Below, one piece after another: positions 35,975 to 48,621 of a stretch of DNA of 64,000 nucleotides. How positions within the stretch are numbered: position 1 is the first letter of the stretch; each line of letters opens with the position of its first letter. A program made the position numbers and the translations under genes. The notes below the pieces were generated by a model, which was not told the DNA's origin, made no database searches, and saw nothing but the letters and a program-made list of their open reading frames with translations. This DNA is from Piromyces finnis. Lineage: Eukaryota > Neocallimastigomycota > Neocallimastigomycetes > Neocallimastigales > Neocallimastigaceae. The DNA lies in the NCBI GenBank assembly GCA_002104945.1, contig MCFH01000004.1:641001-705000 (forward strand). The letters run 5' to 3'.

Positions 35975-36229
35975 TAAAAATCTTTTAAAATTTTTTTAAT
36001 ACAGTATACACAAAGTACTAACTATATATATTTTTTTATTGTTTTTATTAATCTATATTTATTTATTATATAAATATTTTCAAAAAAATTTAAACACATA
36101 CATTGACTTAACCACAACAACAACCAATTTTTTTATTTTTAAAATTTAAATCATTTTACAATATTTATTTTAAAAATATATAAAAAAAAAAATGAAAACT
36201 TTTTTTTTTCTTGAAAAATAATCTATTCA

Positions 36230-38209
36230 ATGAAAATAAGTAGTATGTCATCTCCACCAGCAGCTGCAAATTTATTAGGTCAGCCATCTCAACCTTCCCT
36301 TAGTTCAGATTTATTAGGGGGTGGTGATTTCCAAAGACCAGCTTCTGATATCTTAGTCGGTTCAGCTATGGCCAGCGGTCAACAAGCTGCTCGTACTACT
36401 TTTGGATTACAAGCCGGTAGACCGGCTTCTGAAGTTATTAATAAAAACACCAAATCCCCAGAAGCAGATGCTATTGATAGGTAATAAAAATTTTATTTTA
36501 TTTATATAAAGTATCATTGAAGAAAAAATAAATAGAAAGTCGGAAAAATTATTTTATAGGATAAAGTTTTTTTTTTTTAGTATTTAATTGTAAAAGTATA
36601 TACCTATGAAAAAAGAGATAGTACAAACAAACAAACAAACAAAAAAAAAAAAGTAGAAAACAATGTTTTGTTTTTATTTTACTAGATAATTTGAATAAGC
36701 AAAACTTTATCCCCATAGTTTTAAAAAGATGTATTTTTTTTCAATAATTATTAAAATTTTATAATTTTATGATTTAATAATATAATAGACTTTATGAAGA
36801 TTTAAATTACTACGAAAAAACCTTAGAAGAAATGGCTGCAGCTAAGCTTGATGATAATTTCAGAGAAGAATTAAAAGCTATTGAACAATGGTTCAGTGTT
36901 TTATCAAACTGTGAAAGAACAACTGCATTATATTCATTATTACAACAAGCAACTCCAGTTCAAATTAGATTCTTTATTACCGTTTTACAACAAATGGCTC
37001 AAAAGGAAACTCCAGGAAATGTCGATAAAGGTCATGATCGTGATTACTTATATCCACCAAAGAGTCCAGGTGTCAATGGAAGAAAATTCTATCCAAGACA
37101 TTCTGCTCCAATTGATGATAGCCAATTCAAAAAGATGAATGATGATGGTATCTATCATCATCCACACCATGATGATAATCGTGGTTATATGGGTAACAGA
37201 CGTGGAAGTACTCACTCATTAAAGGGAAAGGATGAAATGATGAAACAAAAATTAGATTTAGAAATGACTGGTATGAATAACGCTCAAGGATGGGCTTTAA
37301 ATAACTATGTTAATAATCAAAACAATTTAAGAGAAAGAACTAGTAGTTTACAACAACAACAACAACACCATAATAATCACAAGAATTCTACTCATATAAA
37401 TACAAAGAGAAGTTTCAATAAAATGAATTCACCAAAATCTCCTGCTTTCCCAAAACCATTATCTCCATTGATTACTAAGAATAATGGTAATGATAAGAAC
37501 ATGCCACCAGTTTCTCCAGGTGGTAGTAACAAGTGGGGTTCTTCTTCTAACAGAGGTGGTTATGCCCACTCTGAATATAGTGATGTTGATGATGATGCTA
37601 ATAGTAGAAGAGGAGGAAGTCAATACCATCGTGCCGGTAGTACTGCTGGTAGTACTACTGCTGGTTCAGTCTCTGGTAAGGATAAGGGAAAGATTCCAGA
37701 CAAGATTGAACTTGAATTATTAGAAGGTAATGAATTTACTTGAAAAAAGTATTCATATAAAATTATTGAAATAATCCATTGATTTTAATAAAAATAAAAA
37801 GCGTGTTTTTTTTTTAGTTTACCATTTTTTAATAGGAAATAATAAATTTACATAATTTTATTTTTTTAATTATAAAATATTAAACCTTACATAAAAAATA
37901 GATATTCCAACTTGGTTAAGAAGCTTAAGATTACATAAATACACTCCTATTTTCGAAAGTATGTCATGGAAGGAAATTGTTATTTTAAATGACGATGAAT
38001 TGACTCAAAAGGGTGTTGCTGCTCTTGGTGCTAGAAGAAAGTTATTAAAGGTATTTGCTATGGTTCAAGAAGAAGCTAAAAAACAAAATATTGAACTTCC
38101 AAAGCCAAAGGCTCCAGAAATTCCACCAGAAACTAAGGAAAGTCCAGATGAAGACAAATTAAGTGAAACTGAAACCAACAAAGAAGCAACATCTGAAAAC
38201 TCCAATTAA
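36230..38209 (+). CDS. VTS1: Vts1/Smaug RNA-binding protein (SAM domain)
   Basis: Vts1/Smaug proteins bind hairpins with a CNGG-type loop in mRNA and recruit deadenylases for repression and decay. The model has three exons (36230-36480, 36789-37726, 37902-38209) and 498 residues. The N-terminus is Ser/Pro/Gly-rich. Residues 78-155 form the helical Smaug-similarity region ([12 protein letters not shown], then [15 protein letters not shown]). A long disordered part follows, with SP motifs, His- and Gln-rich stretches and RGG-like pieces. The SAM domain is at about 397-460 ([14 protein letters not shown], then [10 protein letters not shown]). The basic G-A-R-R-K segment is part of the known RNA-contact face. 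The tail is rich in Pro and Glu. A second ATG five codons downstream could also serve as start. The identification rests on two independent conserved domains in the expected order. Confidence 0.93.
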
Positions 38210-39828
38210 GCATTCACTGAATAAATTGTTTTTACTCTAAATTAAATACATTTTTATTTCTTTAAAAATCTTTTTTTTTTTTTTTTCTAGAAGAAAAAAA
38301 AAATAAAGTTACTACTACTTCATTAATTAATATACATTTTTTTTATAAAGTAGAAGAAAAAATTTTTTTAAAGTATATACTCTATATATAACAATATAAA
38401 TGATAAAAAAAATATTCTCAAAAAAACTTTTTCTTTACTTCGTATATAAATATTAAATTATAAATAATTGAATAAATAAAATAATATATAATAATATCAT
38501 AATAAATAAAATAAAAAAAAAAAAAAATAAATATAAAAATATATTTAAAAAAAAAAACTTCAATATTTAATTATTATGATGTTTAAAAATAGAATACTTC
38601 GAAAAAAAAAAAAAAAAAAAAACATGAAATTTCATATGGTAATTATAGAAAGGAAAAAAGAAAATAAAAGAAAGGAAATTCATTAACACGCTAGTCTATA
38701 AAGGTTTATACTAGAACGATTTAAACCAAGATTGAATCAATTCAAATTAAAAAAAAAAAAAGATACATCAACAACACTAAAAAAAAAAAAAACCAAATAA
38801 AAATCAAGAAATTTAAAATAATCAAGTCTGATAAAAAAAAAACAAATCTTTAATAATGAGCAATAAATGAATAAACAATAAATTATAATACCAATACCAA
38901 TAAATATATATGTCATGTTATTTTTGTAGTAGTATAATAGTAGTTGTAGTAACAATCACAACCACACCAAAAATAATAATAATAATAACAATAATAATAA
39001 TTTTTAATTATAAAAAAAAAAAAAAGTCATCTATTTTAATTTAATATAATAATTCTTAAAATGTTGTAGGTCTATTATTTTACTTGACGCAACAATTCTC
39101 AATTAATAAATATATATTTTTTTGTTGCAAAAAAAAAAAAAAAAATCTTTTTCATTTTTCATATCAATAATTTATATATTATTTAGTAGATATGGAAAAA
39201 ATAAAAAAAAAAAAAAAAAAAGTCATATATAAAATTTATACATACATACAAACCTTTATTTTTTTTTAATATAATTTTAAATACAGTATAAATATATATA
39301 TATATATAAAATAATAAGAATAATAATAATAATAATTTAATTTTAATAATAATTCTATAAAAGATCTATAGAAACTTTTAAACAACATTTTATTTTGATA
39401 TAAAGAGTAAAGATCCAACTAATAATAATAATAATAATAAAAAGTACCAACCTTTAATATCATCATCATCATCAACATCTTTGGTAGAAACTTTTTTTTT
39501 TATAAAAGTAAAAAGACACATCTTATTCTTTATATCATTATAAATTTAATATTAATTTATTAATTATAATCCTATAATATAATAATGTAAGAGTTTATTT
39601 ATATTTATATGTAAAGGTATGTAGTTGATAACAAGATAAATCAAAAAAAAAAAAAAAAAAAAAATCCGTTGAATATATTTATCTTTATTATACTCTTTTA
39701 AGATATTAGTAAATAATAGAGTATTTTTTTTTTTTTTTATGGTAACTAGTTTTATATTTTTAAATAATTCATTATAATAGGTTCAACAATATTCTATAAT
39801 TTTTATTAATAAATGAATAAATAAAAAG

Positions 39829-39863
<35 letters not shown>

Positions 39864-40869
39864 AGATAGCAACGTATGCTATTCTATCATCTGCTTATTC
39901 TTCTTTTTTTTTTTCAATTATAAACTTTTATTGATGATTTTATGTGACTTTTTGGAAAGGTTTAAAATTTTTGATTAATTAAATAAATCTTAAATTTATG
40001 CAATTTCAACATAAATTTTAATTAAGTGTTTAGTTTAAACAAAGTAAATAAAAACATATAAAAAATATATTTTTTTTTTATTTTTATTTTTTTACTTTAA
40101 TATTTTACCTCTTTTTTACTTGAAACATTTTTATTTTATTTTATTTTTCTTCTTCTTCTCTCTATAGTTTAGGTGAATATTCAATTCGACTATAAAATTT
40201 AGAATAATTTTTATGATAATTGAATAAATAAATAAAAAAAAAAAAAGTGGGAACCTTTTCAATAATACTAAACAAGAATAACAACAACTATTTCTATACA
40301 TCAAATTGTGCTATACATATAATAAATATATAGAGGGTTTAGTAGAAAAAAAAAAATTCATTTAGTAGAAAATTATGTAAATGAATACCTAATTTATTTA
40401 TAAAAACAATGCCATTTTTTATAAATAAAAAACTTTACATACTATACTTTCTTTTGTAATTTATAACAATAATAACGACAACGACAACAACAACAACAAA
40501 ATAATGAAATTATAAATTATAAAAAAAATAAAAGAAATGAATAATTTATTATTAAAAGGTCACTCTATAATATTATATATCAGGGTCCATCATAAAAATA
40601 ATAAAAATAATGCAAGACAAAATGGATTAATAATCATTTAAAAAAAAAAAAACTTGAAATTCTAAAATCATATTATTATTTATATTTATATATACATATA
40701 TTTATATTTATTCATTCATAATAAATAATTGGATAATAAACAAAAAATAATATATATATAATAATGTGCCTTTAATTAAAATTATTTCCTTATTAACTTT
40801 CTTTTTTTATTTTATATATTATTTTATTGACAATATTTATTCATTCATAATAATAGTAAATAATACAAT
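38210..40869. other. Intergenic region before TRAPPC5
   Basis: A/T-rich DNA with many A and T runs and (AAT)n patches, including long A runs near 39640-39664 and 39835-39860. I see no gene or RNA. It should include the Vts1 3' UTR and the TRAPPC5 promoter. Confidence 0.55.
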
Positions 40870-41109
40870 ATGGATGTCCCAACATCAGAAATTTTAACAA
40901 GAAATTTAAATAAAACAAGACATAATGAAGTAAATATGGATTTTCTTTTATATTTAATGATTTTATATAAATTGAACCTTTTTTTTTTTTGAAATGTTCC
41001 TTTCAATATTAACAAGATTGTGTAAAGATTTAGAGTTGTTTCATTTTAAGTAGAATAACAACCTCAACAACTTTTTTTTATATATAGTTTGAATTTAATA
41101 CAAGCATAC

Positions 41110-41149
<40 letters not shown>

Positions 41150-41625
41150 AATAGCAATGAAATATTAAATATTTGTTATATTAAAAATATTTACTTTTTA
41201 TTTCTTTATTTCTTTAGAAAAATATTAAAAAAAAAAATTAATATTTTTATAGCATAAATATCAAAAAAAGTAGAATTAATATATTATAGGAAAATATATA
41301 AATTTCTTTTAATTTTAAAATAAAATAATAATTCAAATTTATAGTTTATATGAATTAAACGTAATATGAATGAAGGAAAAAAATTTAAAGATTTTAAAAA
41401 CAAGAACTTTTTTTTTTTTAATAATATAATGGGTTTAACTCAATAAAGTCTATATTCTAAATTTTTTATTAACCTCTTATGTATATATATAGGTTAGTTT
41501 AAATGCTTTCAACTTTTTATTCTCTGAAATGATTCAGTATTCTCAACAAAGAGTTAGTGGTACAGTTCAAGAATTAGAAAAAAAGTTTGTATAATATTTT
41601 TATTTTATAAAATAAAGTAAAATAA

Positions 41626-41656
<31 letters not shown>

Positions 41657-42494
41657 GTACTTACTATATATATACATTATTTTATCTTTGTACTATTTTT
41701 ATCATAAATAATGATAAAGGTTAAGTGATTTTGGATATAGAGTTGGTATTAGAGTTGTCGAACTTTTAAATTGGAGAGAAAAGAATGGTAAAAGAGAAAT
41801 CAAAATACTACAAAATTTATACTTTATTCATACCAATGTTTGGAAAATGTTATTTGGTAAACAAGCCGATTCTTTAGAAAAGCATACTGAAAAAGAAGAT
41901 GAATGTAAGTATAGAAAAAGGGGAGGATAAAAAAAAAAAAGATAAATAGTCTTTACTATTATTATTATTTCTCTTTTCCTTTACTCATTTTATTTTATTA
42001 TTCATCATAAATAAATAAAAAAAAAGTTATTTTATTTTTAAATAACAATACTAATTTAAGCCTATATATATAATTATATTTTTTAATAATAAAAGACATG
42101 ATTTCTGATAATGAACCAATTATTACTAAATATATCTCTGTTCCAAAGGATTATCATTCTTTAGCCTGTGGTGCTTTCTTAGCTGGTATTGTTGAAGCTA
42201 TTTTAGATGGTGCTCAATTAGTAAATATCTTTTTTTTTTTAATATTATAATTTTTAGGTTTAACAAAATTATAAAGAATAAAAAAAAATATATATAAAAA
42301 AAAAAAAAAAAGGGAGGGGGAATCATTTTTATTTATTTCATTGTTATATATACTTTTTATTTACTTTTTATTTATTTATTTAGCCTGCAAAAGTTGAAGC
42401 TTTTGCTAATCCACAAGAAGGTTTCCCAACTAAAACTACAATTGTTATTAACTTTGATCAATCCGTTATTGATAGAGAAAAGTTATTCCAATAA
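40870..42494 (+). CDS. TRS31: TRAPP complex subunit Trs31/TRAPPC5
   Basis: This is a core subunit of the TRAPP complexes, which activate the Rab Ypt1/Rab1 at the Golgi. The model has five exons (40870-40929, 41493-41584, 41720-41904, 42096-42220, 42384-42494) and 190 residues, matching animal TRAPPC5 rather than the longer yeast protein. Conserved blocks are E-V-S-L-N-A-F-N-F-L-F-S-E-M-I-Q-Y near residue 20, L-S-D-F-G-Y-R-V-G-I-R-V-V-E-L-L, the L-Y-F-I-H-T-N-V-W-K-M-L-F-G-K-Q-A-D stretch, and the C-terminal L-A-C-G-A-F-L-A-G-I-V-E-A-I-L-D. The last contains the Cys that is palmitoylated in related TRAPP subunits. Intron 2 uses a weak donor (GTTTGT), supported by frame and homology. An A run of more than 30 nt (about 41114-41148) lies in intron 1. 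Confidence is high. Confidence 0.95.
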
Positions 42495-42699
42495 ATTCTT
42501 TTATTTTTTTGTTATTAAAAAAAAAGAAAAAAAAAAATTCATAAACAACAATCCTGTAACAATCATTAACTACATGAACAACCAAATCATCTTAATCATA
42601 TTATTAAATATATACTTTTTTTTTTTTTTTAATTAATGATAAACCTTAATACCTTATAATATTTATGTATATAGATTAAGAATAATAATAATAAAAATA

Positions 42700-42733
<34 letters not shown>

Positions 42734-43222
42734 AAATAAATAAATAACAATATATATATATAAAAAAAAATAGTTTACTCATTCATTCATTTTAATAAAC
42801 TATTATAAAGAATTGTAAATTCATTATATTATTATTTTATATTATATATTTTTATTTTTTATTATTACTTTTTTTTTATTTATGTGCTTGAAAGAAAAAA
42901 AATTTTTTTTTTCTTTTTCTTAGTTTTTGTTGAATAAAAATTTCCTTTTTTCTTTTTTTTCCTTTTTTTTTTTTTTTACTATTATTTTTATATTTAAAGA
43001 ATATTTCTTATTAATAATATTAATAATAATTCATTAACTATTATAATATAAGAAATGAAATAGTCTTTAAAATATAAATGAAAAAAAAAAAGGGGGGGTT
43101 AAAAAATAAAATTGAAGAGGAATGCTTTTAGAGTGATGGTATTTATATTAAATAAATTGAAATAAAGATGTAAATTAATTCTTTTTTTTTTGACAAAGTA
43201 TTGAAATGTGTATCTATGTTAA
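42495..43222. other. Convergent intergenic region, TRAPPC5 and prefoldin
   Basis: The 3' ends of the two genes face each other here. The DNA is homopolymer-rich, with a long A run at about 42702-42730. No gene is seen. Confidence 0.6.
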
Positions 43223-43378
43223 TTAAGCCTTAGTAGCAGCAGCTTGCTTTTGTTGTTGGAATTGTAATTGAAGAGTGGCAACTTCATTCTTTTTCTTTTC
43301 TTGCTTTTCTTCAAGATCCTTGATTAATTTTTCAATTCTCTTACTATTTTATTCATTAATGAAATTTAAATAATATTG

Positions 43379-43413
<35 letters not shown>

Positions 43414-44592
43414 TTTTTTTTTTTTTTTTGGATGTGTGGGGAGTAAGAATAAATAAATAAAAATATACAATATAAATATATTTATATTTTTTAGATAAAA
43501 AAAATAAAAATGAATATTATTGTTATTATTATTTTAAGTGATATTTTAAAGAATAATAAAAATAATTATTTACATTTCACCGTTAATGTATTCTAAACGC
43601 TTATCAACATTTTGAGTAGCATCAGCTCTATCTTGTTTAACAAGAACTGGACCGATCATCTTATATATAACAGAATCATCCTTTAATTCTTTAAATTCCT
43701 TTTTTTTTTTTAAAAAAAATATATATATATATATATTGAATAAATTTTTAATAATATTTATTTATTTGATAAATTAAGTGAATATACAATTTATTGTCAT
43801 TTTCAGTGTTAAATGGATGGTTTATTATTAAAAGATTAGATAATTAATTTTAAAATACAAATGTATAATAAATTAGAATATAATTGAAAAATATATATAT
43901 ATATATATATTTAAAAGTATGAAAAATATATATTATTTTTTATTAATATATTTATGGAATATTTAAAATATATATATATATATATAAATACTTGTTGGAT
44001 AGCTTCATTTTCTTGCTTTTGAGATTCTAATTGTTGTCTTGAAGTAACAGTCTTGGTGAAATCTTTTTATATATGTATAATAATATATAAATATATCGAA
44101 TTTTAATTAGACTTTTATTTTTACTTCTTATATATGATAAAAAAGGGGGAAATAAGTATTTTTTTTTTCTTGTTTTTGTTTAAATGCAATTAAAAGAAAA
44201 ATATCATAATTTTAAAACTATAGAAAATCCTTTTATTTGTAAATATTTATTGTAACTGATATAATGTAACTATACTTTTTCATTTGTATTTAATTAAAAT
44301 AATATTTCTTTCGTCTATATATTTTATTTTTTAAATAGTAATTATTATTTTTAATATGAAAAAGGGAATTTTTATATAAACTTCTTCAATAAAAGTCATC
44401 AATTTCTTTATTAATCTGTTCTTTATTTTAGTTTATTATATATTTTATTCTAATTTTTTTTTTCTTTTTTTGTATATTGTATACCAAAATATAAGTATCT
44501 AACTATATATATATCTATTAACCTCTTTGAATATCTTGGTATTCCTTTACAGCTTTTTCTAATTGTTGTTCAAGTGTTGATTTTGAGGCCAT
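43223..44592 (-). CDS. YKE2: Prefoldin subunit 6
   Basis: Prefoldin is a hexameric cytosolic chaperone that passes unfolded actin and tubulin to the CCT chaperonin; subunit 6 is of the beta type. The model has four exons read leftwards (44592-44523, 44062-43992, 43698-43574, 43343-43223), 128 residues, the usual family length. The protein begins with a coiled-coil helix (L-E-Q-Q-L-E-K-A-V-K-E-Y-Q-D-I-Q). It continues with the beta-hairpin signature Y-K-M-I-G-P-V-L-V-K-Q-D and ends in a second coiled coil rich in Lys, Glu and Gln. The paired helices with a central hairpin are the known fold. Intron 2 ends in a T-run/A-run immediately before the splice site. Confidence is high from length, domain order and the G-P-V-L-V motif. 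Confidence 0.94.
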
Positions 44593-47500
44593 TTTTATTT
44601 ATTTTCTTTATATATAGTTTTTGAAATTTTTATAATATCTATATAAAAATAAAATAATAAAAAAAATTTTTTAATAGATATGGTTTAATCACTCATACAT
44701 TACAATTTTTCAGCCAATAATATTTTTAGAAAAATTAATTAATTACATTTATTATTTACTATTTATTATTAGGTTCAACTTTTTTTTTTTTTTACCTACT
44801 ACAAAGATGTAGCCTAACTTTTTCATTGTTATATTAGTTATTATGGTGTAATATTAAAACGTTTTAGCTATTATAGAAGGGGGGAAACATATTAAAATAA
44901 TGATAATTTATTTTGCTATTTTGTTATAGATGTATATGTGTAATGTGGTATAAACACAATTATCAATGAATAAATAATATATAGATATAATTTGTTATTT
45001 TAATCGATAGTTAATAAATAATATAAACTAGAAAAATAGTATAAAAAAATTATTGAAAAAAAAAATATCCATTGTTTTATAGATATATTAATTTTAGTTC
45101 TTTATTAATCCATTATTTATAATACAATCTAATAATTAAAATAAAAAAAATAAATATTAATAGTTGTAAACTATTAGATGCCATATATCATATACATCAT
45201 AAACCATTTAATAATAATAATTTTAAGTAATGTATATCATGTTACTACATCTATAAAAGATAATTTAAATATAACTATAATATTCATAAATATATTATAA
45301 TTAATACCCAAAATTTCTTTTTTTTTTTTTGTGTGTGTGTTAAAAATAGCCGAATTTTATAGGCTATTATTATTGTATATTAATATGAAGACAAGTTTCC
45401 CCTTCTTTATCATTTATTTTATTATAATCTATAAAATAGTGCTAATGCTAATAATCTACAATCCACAATTAATTTATATTTATATTGACTAAAATTCATC
45501 ACACTTTTGGTATTCATCTATTCATTTATTGATATACTAGATAATAAAAATAATAAATGCTTTTTTAAAATATTTTAATTATACCTATGATTATTCTATA
45601 TATTACATTATATTTTTTTTATTAATCCTATAAAAAAAAAAAAATAGTCATTATAACAGTTCAATATTTCAATTATTGTATTAGATTTGAATAAAAAATT
45701 GTTGATAAATAATAGTCTTTAAAAAACATAATTTAAACTTGTGTAACGTAGATTTCAATTCATAAACAAAAAAAAAAAAAAGGTTTTAAACATAATTTCA
45801 ATCTATTTATAATAAAATAAACATTACTATTGTTGTTATTACTATTGTATATTGTATACTATTGTTGTTATTATTTACATTATTTTATATATATTTTAAT
45901 AATTCTACTCTATTATTCTATGTAGTCATTATAAATAAATAATAGAATACTATTTTAAAAAAAAAAAAATCACCATAAAACAAATTTTTTTGTACTACTA
46001 AACGTTAATTATTTTTAATTTACCTATTTATAGTATTATTAGTAAATAAAAATAAAAAAAGAGAAAAATCTTTTACTTTTTATATTTATTCTGAAAAAAA
46101 GTTATCTTTTTTTAATAATACCTAATATCCTTTAAGGCTACAACATTTTTATAATTTAATTTATCAGTTTCTTTCCATAGTTTGAAAATAATATATATTT
46201 TTAACATGGATATAATGCCAATTCTTTTAAACAAAAAAATATTTCTTTAACATTTAATTCATTCCTATTCTAGGATACATTGGCAAAAAAAAAAAAAAAA
46301 AAAGTAATGAATTTCAAAATTCTTAAAATTATTGTGGTTTTTCTCTTTCTTTTAAAAGGTTAGAGCTTTTCGTTATAGCCTTTTATATATATAGAATTTT
46401 AGATAATAATGTTTTAGATGTTTATTAAATAATAGACTTTAAATGACATTCATAATTTTATAAAAAATAGGCATTATAAGCTATGAATATATATAAGAAA
46501 TATAATATATATATATAAAGAATATATAATCAATTATAATAATAATAATACTAATGTAGGTATAGAAAGGTTTATAATTAACCTTAATTTTTCTCCAATT
46601 CAGAATAATTTAAGTTGTATGACAAAAATTTACCTATTATTTTATTTTCAATAACAATAATTTCCTTTAAAAAATGATATTTATATTCAATGAAATGTAA
46701 AATATAAATGAAAATGTATTAAATGATATAGAAAGAGGCCTTTTTATTTAATATAGATAAAAGCGAAGAAAAAGTTAATTTTTATTGTAATGATTTGACC
46801 TTTACAAAAATTAAAAAATTTTTATATTATAAATTTCTATTAATAATTAATATTTTTTAAAAAAAAAAAAAAATATAAAATTCCACTTTTGCTAAAAAAA
46901 ATAAAAAGTTAAATGGCATTAAATAAAGCGTATGGAAACTTTTACCATATAATTGATATTATTTTGTTTAAGATTCTTATCCTAAAAATTATTATAAAGT
47001 TTATATTCGTTTTCAAAAACATTAATATAACTTTTTTTCTTGACAAACTTTAAATCGTATATTAGACGAATAGTAAATCTAAATTTTATATATTTTAATA
47101 TTATTGATGTTTATTCATAATAATGATATTATGATTTTAAATAATGTTATTATTTAGATATCAATAGTTTTATGTATATATAATCGTTATTATAATGTTC
47201 TTTTTTTCTTTTTTTTTTTTTTATCCCATTTTATTAATAATTAAAACAAAAAAGTAATTGCCTTTTTTTATACTATTTTCTGACTTTTTTTTTTTTGTAT
47301 ATAAACTTTTGTATATTAAATTTTTGTATATTAAATTTTTATTATTTATATTATTCATTAATAGAATTATATATTTATTTAATATATTCAAAACATATTA
47401 TTAATATAATATCTATAATATCTATTTTATATATTACTAATCCAATTTTATTTATATATAAAACGAAATGAAGAAAAAAAAAAAAAGTTTTCTTTAAAAA

Positions 47501-47958
47501 AAAAAAAGAAAAAAAAAAAAAACTTTTTTCTTAATTTATACAAATTAATAAAAAAGTTGATTATTTAACATTAAAACCTTTAATAATAACAGAAGTAATA
47601 TTGTTTTATTTTAGGGTAATTTTTATAATAAGAAAATATCGGATATTTTGTAAATAAGAAAAAAAAAAAATAGTAATACGAAAAAGTTAAAATAAATATA
47701 TTTTAATTTGTAAATTTTGATAATAATAAATAGAAAGGTAATAATACCAAAATAAAATGTAAAGAAATTTCATTCAATAAAAATAAAGAAATAAACAAAA
47801 TAATAGAAATATTAGAATTAATGACATATATAAAATCAAAACAACAACAATCTATAAGACAATGGAACAAAGTAAATAAATAAAGAATAATGCAATAAAT
47901 AGAAATGTCAACATCCATGGTATTAATAAATCGTTAGCCAATACAAAAGCAAACAATG

Positions 47959-47992
<34 letters not shown>

Positions 47993-48621
47993 AACGAAAT
48001 AAAAAAAGAAGAAAAAAATATGATTAATAATTCTTTGAAAATTTTTTATGTTATATAGTTAACTGTTGATATTCTAATAATTTATAAATATTTAAATTTC
48101 AACCTTTTAATTTATTCTATACTTATAATCAAGTAAATTAATTAAAATATATCATTAACAATAATATTTTTTTTTATTTTTTATTTTATTTTCTATATTT
48201 TATATTTTATATATTATTTATATTATTTATTTTTCATTTGGAATTGGAATAATAATACAGTAAACGATAAATAAATAAATAAAACAATAATAAATAGAAT
48301 CAAAATAAAAAAAAAAAAAGAGAAAAGAATTCACTCTTTTATATATTCTTATTATAGTAATACATTATTTAAGAATATACCAACTAAACAATAAAAAAAT
48401 AATAGAATAAATAAATTTAAAATCAATAATTAAATCATATAAATTCAATTTTACATAGTTTTTAATTATTTAATTAAAGAAATCTTTTTGAAAATTTATA
48501 CAAACATAAAATCAACAATATTTATATTTAATACTTTTAATAATAATTTAAAATAATATTAATCATCATAATTAACAACTATAGAATTATATATAAATAA
48601 TAATAATTAATATTAAGAAAA
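44593..48621. other. 4 kb divergent intergenic region
   Basis: The prefoldin and membrane RING genes are transcribed away from this region. It is A/T-rich with many homopolymer runs, including an A run of about 33 nt near 47958-47991, and contains ATTGTTGTTATTAC-type repeats at about 45824-45870. No ORF worth calling or RNA is seen. Confidence 0.55.

Larger units (their letters stand above)
30550..36229. other. 5.7 kb intergenic region
   Basis: This is A/T-rich DNA between two plus-strand genes. Visible contents are an inverted repeat and a compositionally distinct patch at 31331-31560, an (AC)n run at 32525-32537, a (CAA)n run at 34447-34480 followed by CAATCAAAG repeats to about 34512, and a tandem duplication at 35873-35974. 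A 93-codon frame at 31565-31846 is Lys-rich and unrecognised. I call no gene. Confidence 0.55.
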